From Diaphorobacter sp. HDW4B (GTDB lineage Bacteria > Pseudomonadota > Gammaproteobacteria > Burkholderiales > Burkholderiaceae_C), in NCBI RefSeq assembly GCF_011305535.1, contig NZ_CP049905.1, positions 1,064,001 through 1,128,000 of the forward strand: a stretch of DNA of 64,000 nucleotides, given 5' to 3'. Positions 56,630-64,000 of this stretch are shown here, piece after piece. The notes beneath the pieces were generated by a model, which saw only the letters and a list, made by a program, of their open reading frames with translations, did no database searches and was not told where the DNA came from. Both the position numbers and the translations under genes were made by a program. Position 1 is the stretch's first letter. The number at the start of each line of letters is the position of its first letter.

Positions 56630-57868
56630 TCAGTACCTGTTGCCGGTCACCCAGATCAGGCTGCGCATGATGGCCGCAGCCACATGATCGAGCACGCGCT
56701 GGCGCAGCGGACGGCTGGCAAAGGCCTTCGCATCCATCTGCTGACCGGCGTTCTCCATGGCGCGCACCAGATGCTTGCGCAGGTCCTTGGCGAAAGCGGC
56801 GTCCTCGACCACCACATTGGCCTCGCGCGCGAGCAGCAGCGACAGCGGCTCCAGATTGGACGAGCCGACCGTTGCCCAGGGCTTGTCGCCATTGGCATCG
56901 ATCACGGCGACCTTGGCGTGCAGAAAGCTCGGTGCGTATTCGAAGATCTGCACGCCCGCATCGAGCAGCGCGCCATAGACCGGCCGCGATGCGTGGTACT
57001 GCATGAAGTATTCATAACGCCCCTGCAGCAGCAGCTTGACGCTCACCCCGCGCTTGGCCGCAAGAATCAACGCGCGGCGCAGTTTGCGGCCCGGCAGAAA
57101 GTAGGCATTGGCGATGATGATTTCCTGCCGCGCGCTGCCGATGGCGCGCAGATACGCCTTCTCGATGCGCGCGCGATTGCGCAGGTTGTCGCGAAACAGC
57201 AGCGCCGCACGCATGCCCTTGACCTTGGCGGCCGAGCGCTTGGCTGCGCCCTGCGCCGCCCCTGCGGCCTTCAGATCGGCCATCGCCTTGGTCAGACGGC
57301 GCTTGCGCACGTCCTGCACCGCACGCATGCGCCACCAGAGCTTGTCCATGTTGTCGGATGCCTGATCGACCACCGCCCCTTGCGCGCGCACCGCAAAGTC
57401 GAAGCGCGGAAACTCCAGCGCGCCGTGATTGGGATCGTAGAAATCGTCGAGCACGTTGATGCCGCCGCAGTACATGACCTCGTCATCGACCACGCACAGC
57501 TTGCGGTGCAGCCTGCGCCAACGCTTGGGCAGCAACATCGACAACATGGGGCCCACGGCGTTGAACACCTGCAGTTGCACGCCTGCGGCCTCGAATTTGT
57601 CGCGCAATGCTTTGGGGATGGGGCCGGTGCCGAAGCCATCGACCGCCACGCGCACATCGACGCCGCGAGCTGCCGCGCGGATCAGCGCATCGGCCACGCT
57701 CTCGCCGGTGGCGGTGATGTCGAAGATGTAGGTTTCGAACTGAATGCACAGCTCGGCCGCATCCATGTCGGCGATCAGCGCGGGAAAGAATTCCTGCGTG
57801 CCCTGCAGCAACCGGACATCATGCCCGGGCAGGTATTCGATGCGTTTGCCGGTCGCTGCCGGGCTCAA
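56630..57868 (-). CDS. clsB: ClsB-like cardiolipin synthase (phospholipase D family)
   Basis: Phosphatidyltransferase with two HKD motifs: HRKLCVVD in the first half and HAKVAVID followed by GSSNLEPLS in the second. The start chosen is TTG 57868 (412 residues), seven bases after GGAG and overlapping the upstream gene stop as TTGA; a GTG at 57913 would lengthen it by 15 residues. The insertion between the halves (about 190-240) is Ala/Lys/Arg-rich. A role in phospholipid turnover is inferred from family. No signal peptide. Confidence 0.85.
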   Translation of the reverse strand: MSPAATGKRIEYLPGHDVRLLQGTQEFFPALIADMDAAELCIQFETYIFDITATGESVADALIRAAARGVDVRVAVDGFGTGPIPKALRDKFEAAGVQLQVFNAVGPMLSMLLPKRWRRLHRKLCVVDDEVMYCGGINVLDDFYDPNHGALEFPRFDFAVRAQGAVVDQASDNMDKLWWRMRAVQDVRKRRLTKAMADLKAAGAAQGAAKRSAAKVKGMRAALLFRDNLRNRARIEKAYLRAIGSARQEIIIANAYFLPGRKLRRALILAAKRGVSVKLLLQGRYEYFMQYHASRPVYGALLDAGVQIFEYAPSFLHAKVAVIDANGDKPWATVGSSNLEPLSLLLAREANVVVEDAAFAKDLRKHLVRAMENAGQQMDAKAFASRPLRQRVLDHVAAAIMRSLIWVTGNRY

Positions 57869-58644
57869 AGACGGAACTCCGCGATCAACGGCAAGTGATC
57901 CGACATGCGCCACCAGATGCGCCCGTTGGGCACATACAAGCCCGTCGGATGCAGGCCACGCACGTAGACATGGTCGAGCTGCGCAAGCGGCAGGCGCGCC
58001 GGGTAGGTGTTCGAGCGCGGACCTTCGTCGTACTCGAACAGCCCGAAGCCCGCGAGCATGCGCTTGATCTGAAATCCCCAGTCGTTGAAGTCGCCCGCCA
58101 CGATGAGCGGCGCACCCTTGGGCACTTCGCGCTCGATGAAGCGGTGGATCTGCGCGATCTGGCGGATGCGGCTGTCGTGGATCAGCCCCAGATGCACGAC
58201 GATGGCGTGCACGCGCTGGCCTTGAAAATCAATCTCCACATGCAGCAGGCCGCGCTGCTCGAAGCGATGGTCCGAGATGTCCTCATGGCTCGATCCGATC
58301 ACCGGCCAGCGCGAGAGCAGCGCGTTGCCATGCTCGCCATCGCGCGTGTAGGCGTTGGTGCGATAGACCGCCTCGTAACCTTCGGGCGAAAGGTACTCGG
58401 CCTGCGACACGTCGGGCCACCGGTCGAAGTACTGTGCCTCCTTGCGGTTCATCTTGCGCACTTCCTGCAGACACACGATGTCGGCATCAAGCTGCTCGAC
58501 GGCCAGCCCGAGGTTGTGGATTTCAAGACGCCGCGCCGGACCGAGGCCCTGCACTCCCTTGTGGATGTTGTAGGTGGCAACGCGCAGAATGTCCGAATGC
58601 ACTTCCTGCGCGTGATGCACGTTGCTCTGGATTTCAGTAGTCAT
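57865..58644 (-). CDS. Endonuclease/exonuclease/phosphatase family protein
   Basis: 259 residues from ATG 58644 (MTTEIQSNVH). Catalytic motifs of the family: RVATYNIHKGV (Asn), VCLQEVRK (Glu), LIVAGDFNDWG (Asp, Asn), LDHVYVRG and SDHLPLIAEF (Asp, His). Members include sphingomyelinases, DNA repair nucleases and lipid phosphatases; the best-known neighbour arrangement is with ClsB/YbhO, as here and in Escherichia coli (ybhP-clsB), where function is unsettled. Coupled to clsB by a four-base overlap and to nudB by a two-base gap. Confidence 0.93.
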   Translation of the reverse strand: MTTEIQSNVHHAQEVHSDILRVATYNIHKGVQGLGPARRLEIHNLGLAVEQLDADIVCLQEVRKMNRKEAQYFDRWPDVSQAEYLSPEGYEAVYRTNAYTRDGEHGNALLSRWPVIGSSHEDISDHRFEQRGLLHVEIDFQGQRVHAIVVHLGLIHDSRIRQIAQIHRFIEREVPKGAPLIVAGDFNDWGFQIKRMLAGFGLFEYDEGPRSNTYPARLPLAQLDHVYVRGLHPTGLYVPNGRIWWRMSDHLPLIAEFRL

Positions 58645-58646
58645 CG

Positions 58647-59159
58647 TCAGACAAATCGGGGAAGCCACAGTATGGCTTCGGAGTTGGACGGCGAGTAGCA
58701 GCGTTCGGCCGCGTCCTGCCAGTCCCACCATTCATATGCAGTGTGTTCGCGAGGATTCAATACCACCTGCGTGCCCAGCGGCACCTCCAGGCTGAAAATT
58801 CTTTCCCGATTCTCGCGCACGCCCGGCTCGTAACGGTGCAGCCATTGGGGATAGATGCTGTAGACGTTCTCCAAGTTCCAGTCGCGCAGCACACACCCGC
58901 CAGCCCGGCTGTCGATGCCCGTTTCCTCCAGCACCTCGCGGTGCGCTGTGAGAGCGAACGCTTCATCGACCGCATCCTTGCTGCCGGTGACCGACTGCCA
59001 GAACTCCGTGCGCGCGCCTTCGCCGGTCTCGCCCGTGCCGCCGGTACGCCTGAGCAGCAGCACCCGCAGATCCGGCGTGTGGATCACGACCAGCACCGAC
59101 AGGGGAATCTTCCAGCGTGGGGATGCGGCAACAACGGACAAAGCGCTCGAATCACTCAT
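58647..59159 (-). CDS. nudB: Dihydroneopterin triphosphate diphosphatase (NudB-like Nudix hydrolase)
   Basis: Removes pyrophosphate from the product of FolE, the second step of folate synthesis. 170 residues with a Nudix box GSKDAVDEAFALTAHREVLEETGI-type segment: the Gly-to-Glu spacing is one residue longer than the GX5E consensus, while the REVLEETG core is intact. Family features ending WHRYEPG and the Trp-rich HTAYEWWDW region support NudB. Lies two bases before the phosphatase-family gene. folE sits 2 kb away on the same strand. Confidence 0.87.
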   Translation of the reverse strand: MSDSSALSVVAASPRWKIPLSVLVVIHTPDLRVLLLRRTGGTGETGEGARTEFWQSVTGSKDAVDEAFALTAHREVLEETGIDSRAGGCVLRDWNLENVYSIYPQWLHRYEPGVRENRERIFSLEVPLGTQVVLNPREHTAYEWWDWQDAAERCYSPSNSEAILWLPRFV

Positions 59160-59210
59160 GGTTTCAACAACTGATCTTTCATTGTGCTCCGTGGGATCGA
59201 CAGGGCGCTG

Positions 59211-60068
59211 TCAGCGTTTGGCTTGATTTGCCGAACCGGCCAGCGGCTTGGTCGCCACGGGCGGCGGCAGCTCCTTTTCCTGCAGCAGACGCAGCTGATG
59301 CACAAGCTGATTGTGCGAGTGCAAAAAGGCCGCCGCGATCACCTTGCCCTCGTTGGTGTTGCTCCAGCCCATGCCCGCGCCACCGCCGATCTTGCCCAGC
59401 ACAAAGCCGCCCACGCCCAGATCGGTCGCGCGTGCCGAGCCGGTCGATGCCGCCACCTGCTCGGTCGTTTCGTTGTCGGTCAGAAACAGCGCGGTCTGCG
59501 CCTCCTTGAACTTCACCTGCTCGGCCACGCCCGCGAGGCCTGCAATATCGCGCAGTACCGGAATCATCGCGATGATGCCTGCCAAACCGCGCCCCGCGTC
59601 CTGCTCGCTGAAGGTGAGGCTCGGCGTCATCGTGTACTGCGCCTCGTAGCCCTTGCCCTTGCTCACCGTGCCGTTGGGGCGCAGCACGCCCGAATCGCGC
59701 AGTTCACCTTCACGGATCGTGCCCTGCAGGCCGCCCGCACGATCGACCACGCGAAAGCAGCCGCTTTGCTGCATCAGCAGCTTCACCAGCGGCACGGGCG
59801 TGGGCGGCAGATTCACCGTGGAAGGCATGATGTAGCCGCGCGGATTTTCCAGCAGCGCCACGGTGGCAATCGGCTGATCGCAGCGTTCGAGCGTCGGGTT
59901 GGCGTTCTGCGCACCAGCCGGGCCCGCCGAGCCGGTGACCTCTGAGCCGCCCTGACCGAGTTCCGTCTTCTTCTCGCCGCAGGCCGTGAGCGACAGCACG
60001 ACAAATGCACCAGCGCAAATGGCAGCGCCCGCACGAACGGGTGTAGACATCCGAGTCGAAAACTTCAT
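59211..60068 (-). CDS. CsgG-family outer-membrane lipoprotein
   Basis: 285 residues with a lipoprotein signal (lipobox LTAC, lipid Cys30) and a Gly/Ala-rich linker to about residue 60. The rest resembles the CsgG/HfaB secretion-channel fold: LVKLLMQQSGCFRVVDRAGG, then GTIREGELRDSG and QYTMTPSLTFSEQDAGRG. A Cys pair (Cys63 and the CFRVVD Cys) may form a disulfide. No csgA, csgB, csgE or csgF homologue adjoins, so it is probably not a curli secretion channel and its partner is unknown. Confidence 0.8.
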   Translation of the reverse strand: MKFSTRMSTPVRAGAAICAGAFVVLSLTACGEKKTELGQGGSEVTGSAGPAGAQNANPTLERCDQPIATVALLENPRGYIMPSTVNLPPTPVPLVKLLMQQSGCFRVVDRAGGLQGTIREGELRDSGVLRPNGTVSKGKGYEAQYTMTPSLTFSEQDAGRGLAGIIAMIPVLRDIAGLAGVAEQVKFKEAQTALFLTDNETTEQVAASTGSARATDLGVGGFVLGKIGGGAGMGWSNTNEGKVIAAAFLHSHNQLVHQLRLLQEKELPPPVATKPLAGSANQAKR

Positions 60069-60100
60069 GCATTCCCTCGCAAAAACAATCGTTGTCTGAA

Positions 60101-60135
60101 AAAGAAAAACGCCAAAGCCCGAAGGCCTTGGCGTT
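60101..60135 (-). terminator. Intrinsic terminator after aspS
   Basis: On the minus strand, AACGCCAA (60135-60128) pairs with TTGGCGTT (60115-60108), with a GGCC/GGCT inner extension and TTCG loop, then a T-rich run (60107-60101). It lies 58 bases after the aspS stop and before the CsgG-like gene. Confidence 0.85.
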
Positions 60136-60193
60136 ATACCGTTTTCTGCTGACAGTTTCGAAAAATCGATGACTGAGCCGATTGCTGAACCGA

Positions 60194-61993
60194 TTACTGG
60201 GCAGCAGGAGTCACGTTGCGCAGCTTGATGTGCAGTTCGCGCAGTTGCTTCTCGTCGACGGGCGATGGAGCCTGCGTGAGCAGGTCCTGAGCACGCTGTG
60301 TCTTGGGGAAGGCGATCACGTCACGGATCGATTCAGCGCCGGTCATCAGCGTGATCAGACGGTCCAGACCGAAGGCCAGACCACCGTGTGGAGGCGCGCC
60401 GTATTGCAGCGCGTCCAGCAGGTAGCCGAACTTGGCACGGGCATCTTCTTCCGTGATCTTGAGCGCGGTGAACACCTTGCTCTGCACGTCCGCGCGGTGG
60501 ATACGCACCGAGCCACCGCCCAGTTCCCAGCCGTTCAGAACCATGTCGTAGGCCTTGGCGATGCACTTGCCTGGATCGGTGTCCATGAGGTCTTCATGGC
60601 CGTCCTTGGGCGACGTGAACGGATGGTGCACGGCGGCCCAGCGGTCGTTTTCTTCGTCGTGTTCGAACATCGGGAAGTCCACCACCCACAGCGGTGCCCA
60701 CTTGTTCTCGAACAGGCCGGACTTCTTGCCGAACTCGCTGTGACCGACCTTCAGACGCAGTGCGCCGATGGAGTCGTTGACGATCTTTTCCTTGTCGGCA
60801 CCGAAGAACAGCAGGTCGCCGTCCCGAGCGCCAGTGCGCTTCAGGATTTCAGCGATCGCTGCGTCGTGCAGGTTCTTCACGATGGGCGACTGCAGGCCTT
60901 CGCGGCCCTTGGCCACTTCGTTGACCTTGATCCATGCGAGGCCCTTGGCGCCGTAGATCTTCACGAAGTCGGTGTACGAATCGATCTCGCCGCGCGAGAT
61001 TTCCGAGCCGCCAGGAACGCGCAGGGCCACCACGCGACCACCCTTGGTGGTGGCGGGAGTGGAGAACACCTTGAAGTCCACGTCCTTCATCACTTCGGTG
61101 AGTTCGGTGAATTCGAGCTTCACGCGCAGATCGGGCTTGTCGGAGCCGAAGCGGAAAGCCGCGTCCTGGTACGTCATGATCGGGAACTCGCCCAGATCGA
61201 CGTTCAGTTGCTGCTGGAACACTTCCTTGATCATCTGCTGGAAGATCGCGCGGATTTCTTCTTCGTTCAGGAACGACGTTTCGCAGTCGATCTGCGTGAA
61301 TTCCGGCTGACGGTCAGCGCGCAGGTCTTCGTCGCGGAAGCACTTGGTGATCTGGTAGTAGCGGTCGTAGCCAGCCACCATCAGCATCTGCTTGTAGAGC
61401 TGGGGCGACTGCGGCAGCGCGAAGAATTCGCCATCGTGCACGCGGCTTGGCACCAGATAGTCGCGCGCGCCTTCTGGCGTGCTCTTGCCGAGCATGGGGG
61501 TTTCGATGTCGACGAAGCCCAGCTTGTCGAGGTAGTTGCGCACCTGGATGGCGGTCTTGTAGCGCAGCATCATGTTGCGCTGCATGTACGGACGGCGCAG
61601 GTCCAGCACGCGGTGCGTGAGGCGCGTGGTTTCCGACAGGTTTTCGTCGTCGAGCTGGAACGGAGGCGTGACCGATGGGTTCAGCACGTTCAGTTCGTGG
61701 CACAGCACTTCGATCTGGCCACTCTTGAGCTTGTCGTTGGTGGTGCCATTGGGGCGTGCACGCACCAGACCCTTGACCTGCACGCAGAACTCGTTGCGCA
61801 GGTCTTCGGCGACCTTGAACATTTCTGGGCGATCAGGATCGCACACGACTTGCACATAGCCTTCGCGGTCGCGCAGGTCGATGAAGATCACGCCGCCGTG
61901 GTCGCGGCGACGATTCACCCAGCCGCACAGAGTCACGGTTTGGCCCAACAGGGCTTCGGTCACAAGACCGCAGTATTCGGTACGCATTGCCAT
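60194..61993 (-). CDS. aspS: Aspartyl-tRNA synthetase
   Basis: Class IIb synthetase, 599 residues. N-terminal OB-fold anticodon-binding domain (MRTEYCGLV..., about 1-110), catalytic domain with motif 2 ([20 protein letters not shown]), the bacterial GAD insertion (about 290-420), and motif 3 [15 protein letters not shown]. Whether it is discriminating or also charges tRNA-Asn cannot be decided here. Start MAMRTEYCG at 61993 (an ATG six bases downstream is the alternative). Follows the DUF502 gene by 47 bases. Confidence 0.97.
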   Translation of the reverse strand: MAMRTEYCGLVTEALLGQTVTLCGWVNRRRDHGGVIFIDLRDREGYVQVVCDPDRPEMFKVAEDLRNEFCVQVKGLVRARPNGTTNDKLKSGQIEVLCHELNVLNPSVTPPFQLDDENLSETTRLTHRVLDLRRPYMQRNMMLRYKTAIQVRNYLDKLGFVDIETPMLGKSTPEGARDYLVPSRVHDGEFFALPQSPQLYKQMLMVAGYDRYYQITKCFRDEDLRADRQPEFTQIDCETSFLNEEEIRAIFQQMIKEVFQQQLNVDLGEFPIMTYQDAAFRFGSDKPDLRVKLEFTELTEVMKDVDFKVFSTPATTKGGRVVALRVPGGSEISRGEIDSYTDFVKIYGAKGLAWIKVNEVAKGREGLQSPIVKNLHDAAIAEILKRTGARDGDLLFFGADKEKIVNDSIGALRLKVGHSEFGKKSGLFENKWAPLWVVDFPMFEHDEENDRWAAVHHPFTSPKDGHEDLMDTDPGKCIAKAYDMVLNGWELGGGSVRIHRADVQSKVFTALKITEEDARAKFGYLLDALQYGAPPHGGLAFGLDRLITLMTGAESIRDVIAFPKTQRAQDLLTQAPSPVDEKQLRELHIKLRNVTPAAQ

Positions 61994-62040
61994 GGTCTAA
62001 CTTCCTGCGCCCTCTTGGGACGCGTCTATTGCATGTTTGT

Positions 62041-62667
62041 TTATTGTTTGGATTCGTGAGCGATCGGGTCGGGCGGAGTCACCACGCCCATCGACACAAT
62101 GTATTTCAGCGCGGCATCGATGCTCATGTCGAGCTCGATGCAGTCGCTCTTGCGCATCATCACAAAATAGCCACCGGTCGGGTTCGGCGTGGTCGGCACG
62201 TACACGCTGACGAATTCGTCGCGCAGATAGGCGGCCACTTCGCCCGTGGGCGCGCCAGTCACGAACGCCACCGTCCACACCCCTTCGCGAGGCCATTGCA
62301 CCAGCACGGCGGTTCGAAACGCATTGCCGCTTTCGGAGAACAGCGTGTCCGACACCTGCTTGACGCTCGAATAGATCGAACGCACCACAGGAATGCGGCT
62401 GACCAGGCTGTCGCCCCACTGCACCAGCTTGCGGCCTGCAAAGTTGCTGGCCAGACCGCCGACGAGCAGCAAAATCAGCAGCGTGAGCACCACGCCGAAA
62501 CCGGGAATGTGCACGCCGATCAGCTTGTCCGGCTGCCAGTCGCCCGGCAGGATCTGCAGCGTCTGGTCGAGCGTGGAGACGATCCAGTTCAGCACCCAGG
62601 CAGTGATCACGCCCGGCACGATCACCAGCAGACCCGTCAGCAACCAGCGTCTAAAAGCAGACATCAT
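62041..62667 (-). CDS. DUF502 family membrane protein
   Basis: 208 residues, two transmembrane helices (about 8-32 and 57-80) joined by a short periplasmic loop containing GVHIPGFGVV, then a cytoplasmic C-terminal part with VSRIPVVRSIYSSVKQVSDT and PTTPNPTGGYFVMMRKSDCI. The family is widespread next to aspS in betaproteobacteria; function unknown. Two ATGs at the start (62667 or 62664) are possible. Confidence 0.9.
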   Translation of the reverse strand: MMSAFRRWLLTGLLVIVPGVITAWVLNWIVSTLDQTLQILPGDWQPDKLIGVHIPGFGVVLTLLILLLVGGLASNFAGRKLVQWGDSLVSRIPVVRSIYSSVKQVSDTLFSESGNAFRTAVLVQWPREGVWTVAFVTGAPTGEVAAYLRDEFVSVYVPTTPNPTGGYFVMMRKSDCIELDMSIDAALKYIVSMGVVTPPDPIAHESKQ

Positions 62668-62675
62668 GATGGGGT

Positions 62676-62996
62676 TCAGACCTTCGCTTCGGTTGCCGCA
62701 GCCGCAGGTGCCGGGGCTGGAGCAGCCGCTGGAGCCGCGCCGCCGTCGGCAGCAGGTGCCGACGCGGATTCACCGCCCGCAGACTTGGATTCGGCTGGCT
62801 TGGGAGCGCTGCCGCTGTTCTTGAAATCGGTGGCGTACCAGCCCGTTCCCTTGAGCTGAAAGCCCGGAGCCGTCAGCTGTTTGGAGAACGCCTCGGCACC
62901 GCACTCAGGACACTGGGTGAGCGGCGCATCAGCGATTTTCTGCAGGACATCCTTGGCAAAGCCGCAGGAGGCGCATTTGTAGGCGTAAATAGGCAT
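62676..62996 (-). CDS. FmdB-family zinc-ribbon protein
   Basis: 106 residues. The zinc ribbon is Cys8, Cys11 (KCASCG) and Cys29, Cys32 (QCPECG), with the family ending KQLTAPGFQLKGTGWYATDF. The C-terminal 40 residues are an Ala/Pro/Ser low-complexity tail. The family name comes from a putative formamidase regulator, but the role of this class is unknown. It is the first gene of the FmdB-DUF502-aspS run. Confidence 0.92.
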   Translation of the reverse strand: MPIYAYKCASCGFAKDVLQKIADAPLTQCPECGAEAFSKQLTAPGFQLKGTGWYATDFKNSGSAPKPAESKSAGGESASAPAADGGAAPAAAPAPAPAAAATEAKV

Positions 62997-63056
62997 GGAA
63001 ACCGAAAGGAGCTGGTTTGCAAAACCCTAAATTATAGGCGTTGCTACCTATTCCCC

Positions 63057-64000
63057 TCATTGCGCCGCTTGTTCCACTCCGGCAACCTTGTGATGACCCG
63101 CATGGGCATTGGAGATCACCTGGGGCATGAGCGAACCCGCGATCATGCCGAACATGGCCGCCAGCACACCTGCGAGCTGCTGCGGAAAGGCGGTGTTGAG
63201 CGCCGGTGTCGCCATGAACACGATCCACACGCCAATGCCCAGCACCACGGCGGCAATCGCGCCCTGAGTGCTGGCACGCTTCCAGTACAAGCCGAACACC
63301 AGCGGCACGAATGCCCCCACCAGCGGCACCTGATAGGCGCTGGAGACCAGTTCGTAGATCGGCGTGCCTTCCATCTTGATCGAGTAAGCCAGCACGCACA
63401 CCGCAAACACCAGCACGCTGATGCGCATGGTGAGCAGCACCTCGCGGTCGCTGACCTGCTCGGGGCGGAACTGACGCCAGATGTTTTCGGTGAACGTCAC
63501 GCTCGGGGCCAGCAGCGTGGCCGACGCGCAGGACTTGATGGCCGAGAGCAGCGCGCCGAAGAACAGCACCTGCATGACCACCGGCATCTTGTCCATCACC
63601 AGCGTGGGCAGCACCTTCTGCGGATCGTCCTTGAGCAGCGCGGCCGTCTCGGCGGGCATGATCAAGAGCGCACTCGCCACGAGGAACATGGGCACGAACG
63701 CAAAGAAGATGTAGGCCGTGCCGCCGATCACCGTGCCTCGCACGGCGGCCTTCTCGGAGTTGGCCGACATCACGCGCTGGAACACGTCCTGCTGCGGAAT
63801 CGAGCCCAGCATCATGGTGATGGCAGCGCCGAAGAAGAAGATGATTTCATGCCAGGTCGGCTCGGGCCAGAACTTGAACAGATCGCGGCTGGTCGCCAGA
63901 TCGATCACCTTGTCCGCGCCGCCCGCCATGTCGCTCGCGAACCAGGCCAGAATCACCAGACCGACCACCAGAATGATCATCTGGATGAAATCGGTCACCG
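63057..64000 (-). CDS. Sodium:solute symporter, SSS family (partial, 5' end outside window)
   Basis: C-terminal 314 codons of an SLC5-type secondary transporter; the 5' end and start lie beyond the right edge. Helices: QMIILVVGLVILAWFASDMA, then the conserved AAITMMLGSIPQQDVFQRVM (the SSS signature region), FFGALLSAIKSCASATLLAP, VPLVGAFVPLVFGLYWKRAS, and a final helix pair. Ends in a His/Ala-rich tail. The substrate cannot be told from this fragment. Confidence 0.93.
   Translation of the reverse strand, partial: VTDFIQMIILVVGLVILAWFASDMAGGADKVIDLATSRDLFKFWPEPTWHEIIFFFGAAITMMLGSIPQQDVFQRVMSANSEKAAVRGTVIGGTAYIFFAFVPMFLVASALLIMPAETAALLKDDPQKVLPTLVMDKMPVVMQVLFFGALLSAIKSCASATLLAPSVTFTENIWRQFRPEQVSDREVLLTMRISVLVFAVCVLAYSIKMEGTPIYELVSSAYQVPLVGAFVPLVFGLYWKRASTQGAIAAVVLGIGVWIVFMATPALNTAFPQQLAGVLAAMFGMIAGSLMPQVISNAHAGHHKVAGVEQAAQ

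Overview
This 64 kb window is chromosomal DNA of a high-G+C betaproteobacterium. The gene content and order (tpiA-secG-tRNA-Leu-nuoA to nuoL; lolB-ispE-tRNA-Gln-prs-rplY-pth; gmk-rpoZ-spoT; yicC-kinase-phosphatase-rph-rdgB-hemW) point to Burkholderiales, most likely Comamonadaceae. That placement is an inference from synteny and protein character. No rRNA operon, phage, insertion sequence or CRISPR array was seen.

Layout. From 1 to 10,363, on the minus strand, lies the Complex I operon nuoA to nuoL (nuoL is cut by the left edge), preceded by tRNA-Leu(GAG) and secG. From 11.0 to 15.7 kb the minus strand carries tpiA, a zinc-free quinone oxidoreductase, pnp and rpsO. A small exported protein, tRNA-Arg(ACG) and greB follow on the plus strand, then spoT, rpoZ, gmk and yicC on the minus strand. 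From 21.7 to 26.5 kb the plus strand holds a Ser/Thr kinase and PP2C phosphatase pair coupled to rph, rdgB and hemW. From 26.5 to 28.9 kb is a lower-G+C patch of small exported proteins (an I78-type inhibitor lipoprotein on one strand, three unknown exported proteins on the other) next to a CAT-anticodon tRNA. Then come hrcA, and divergently nadK-recN-rapZ; mutY, a dynamin-like GTPase and mutM (minus); and a TPR protein-lolB-ispE-tRNA-Gln-prs-rplY-pth run (plus).

From 44.0 kb there is a YfhL-type ferredoxin, then a complete peptide-type ABC importer (two permeases, two ATPases, binding protein) followed by an amidase, which together suggest uptake and hydrolysis of an amide or peptide. From 51.3 to 56.5 kb are a LysE-family exporter, two poorly known proteins (one resembling a histidine kinase that has lost its ATPase core), a DUF429 protein, a DMT transporter, a BLUF photoreceptor protein and folE. 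From 56.6 to 64 kb, all on the minus strand, are a ClsB-type phospholipase D enzyme, an endonuclease/exonuclease/phosphatase protein, nudB, a CsgG-like lipoprotein, aspS, a DUF502 protein, an FmdB zinc-ribbon protein and a sodium:solute symporter cut by the right edge.

Most of the window is housekeeping. The parts most worth a second look are: a terminator-like hairpin inside the nuo operon between nuoC and nuoD; a nested inverted-repeat element between rph and rdgB; the low-G+C exported-protein cluster at 26.5-28.8 kb; the dynamin-like GTPase with a variant P-loop between mutY and mutM; the kinase-phosphatase pair; the BLUF-folE neighbourhood; the degenerate kinase-like protein at 52.8 kb; and an abrupt drop in G+C within ispE.
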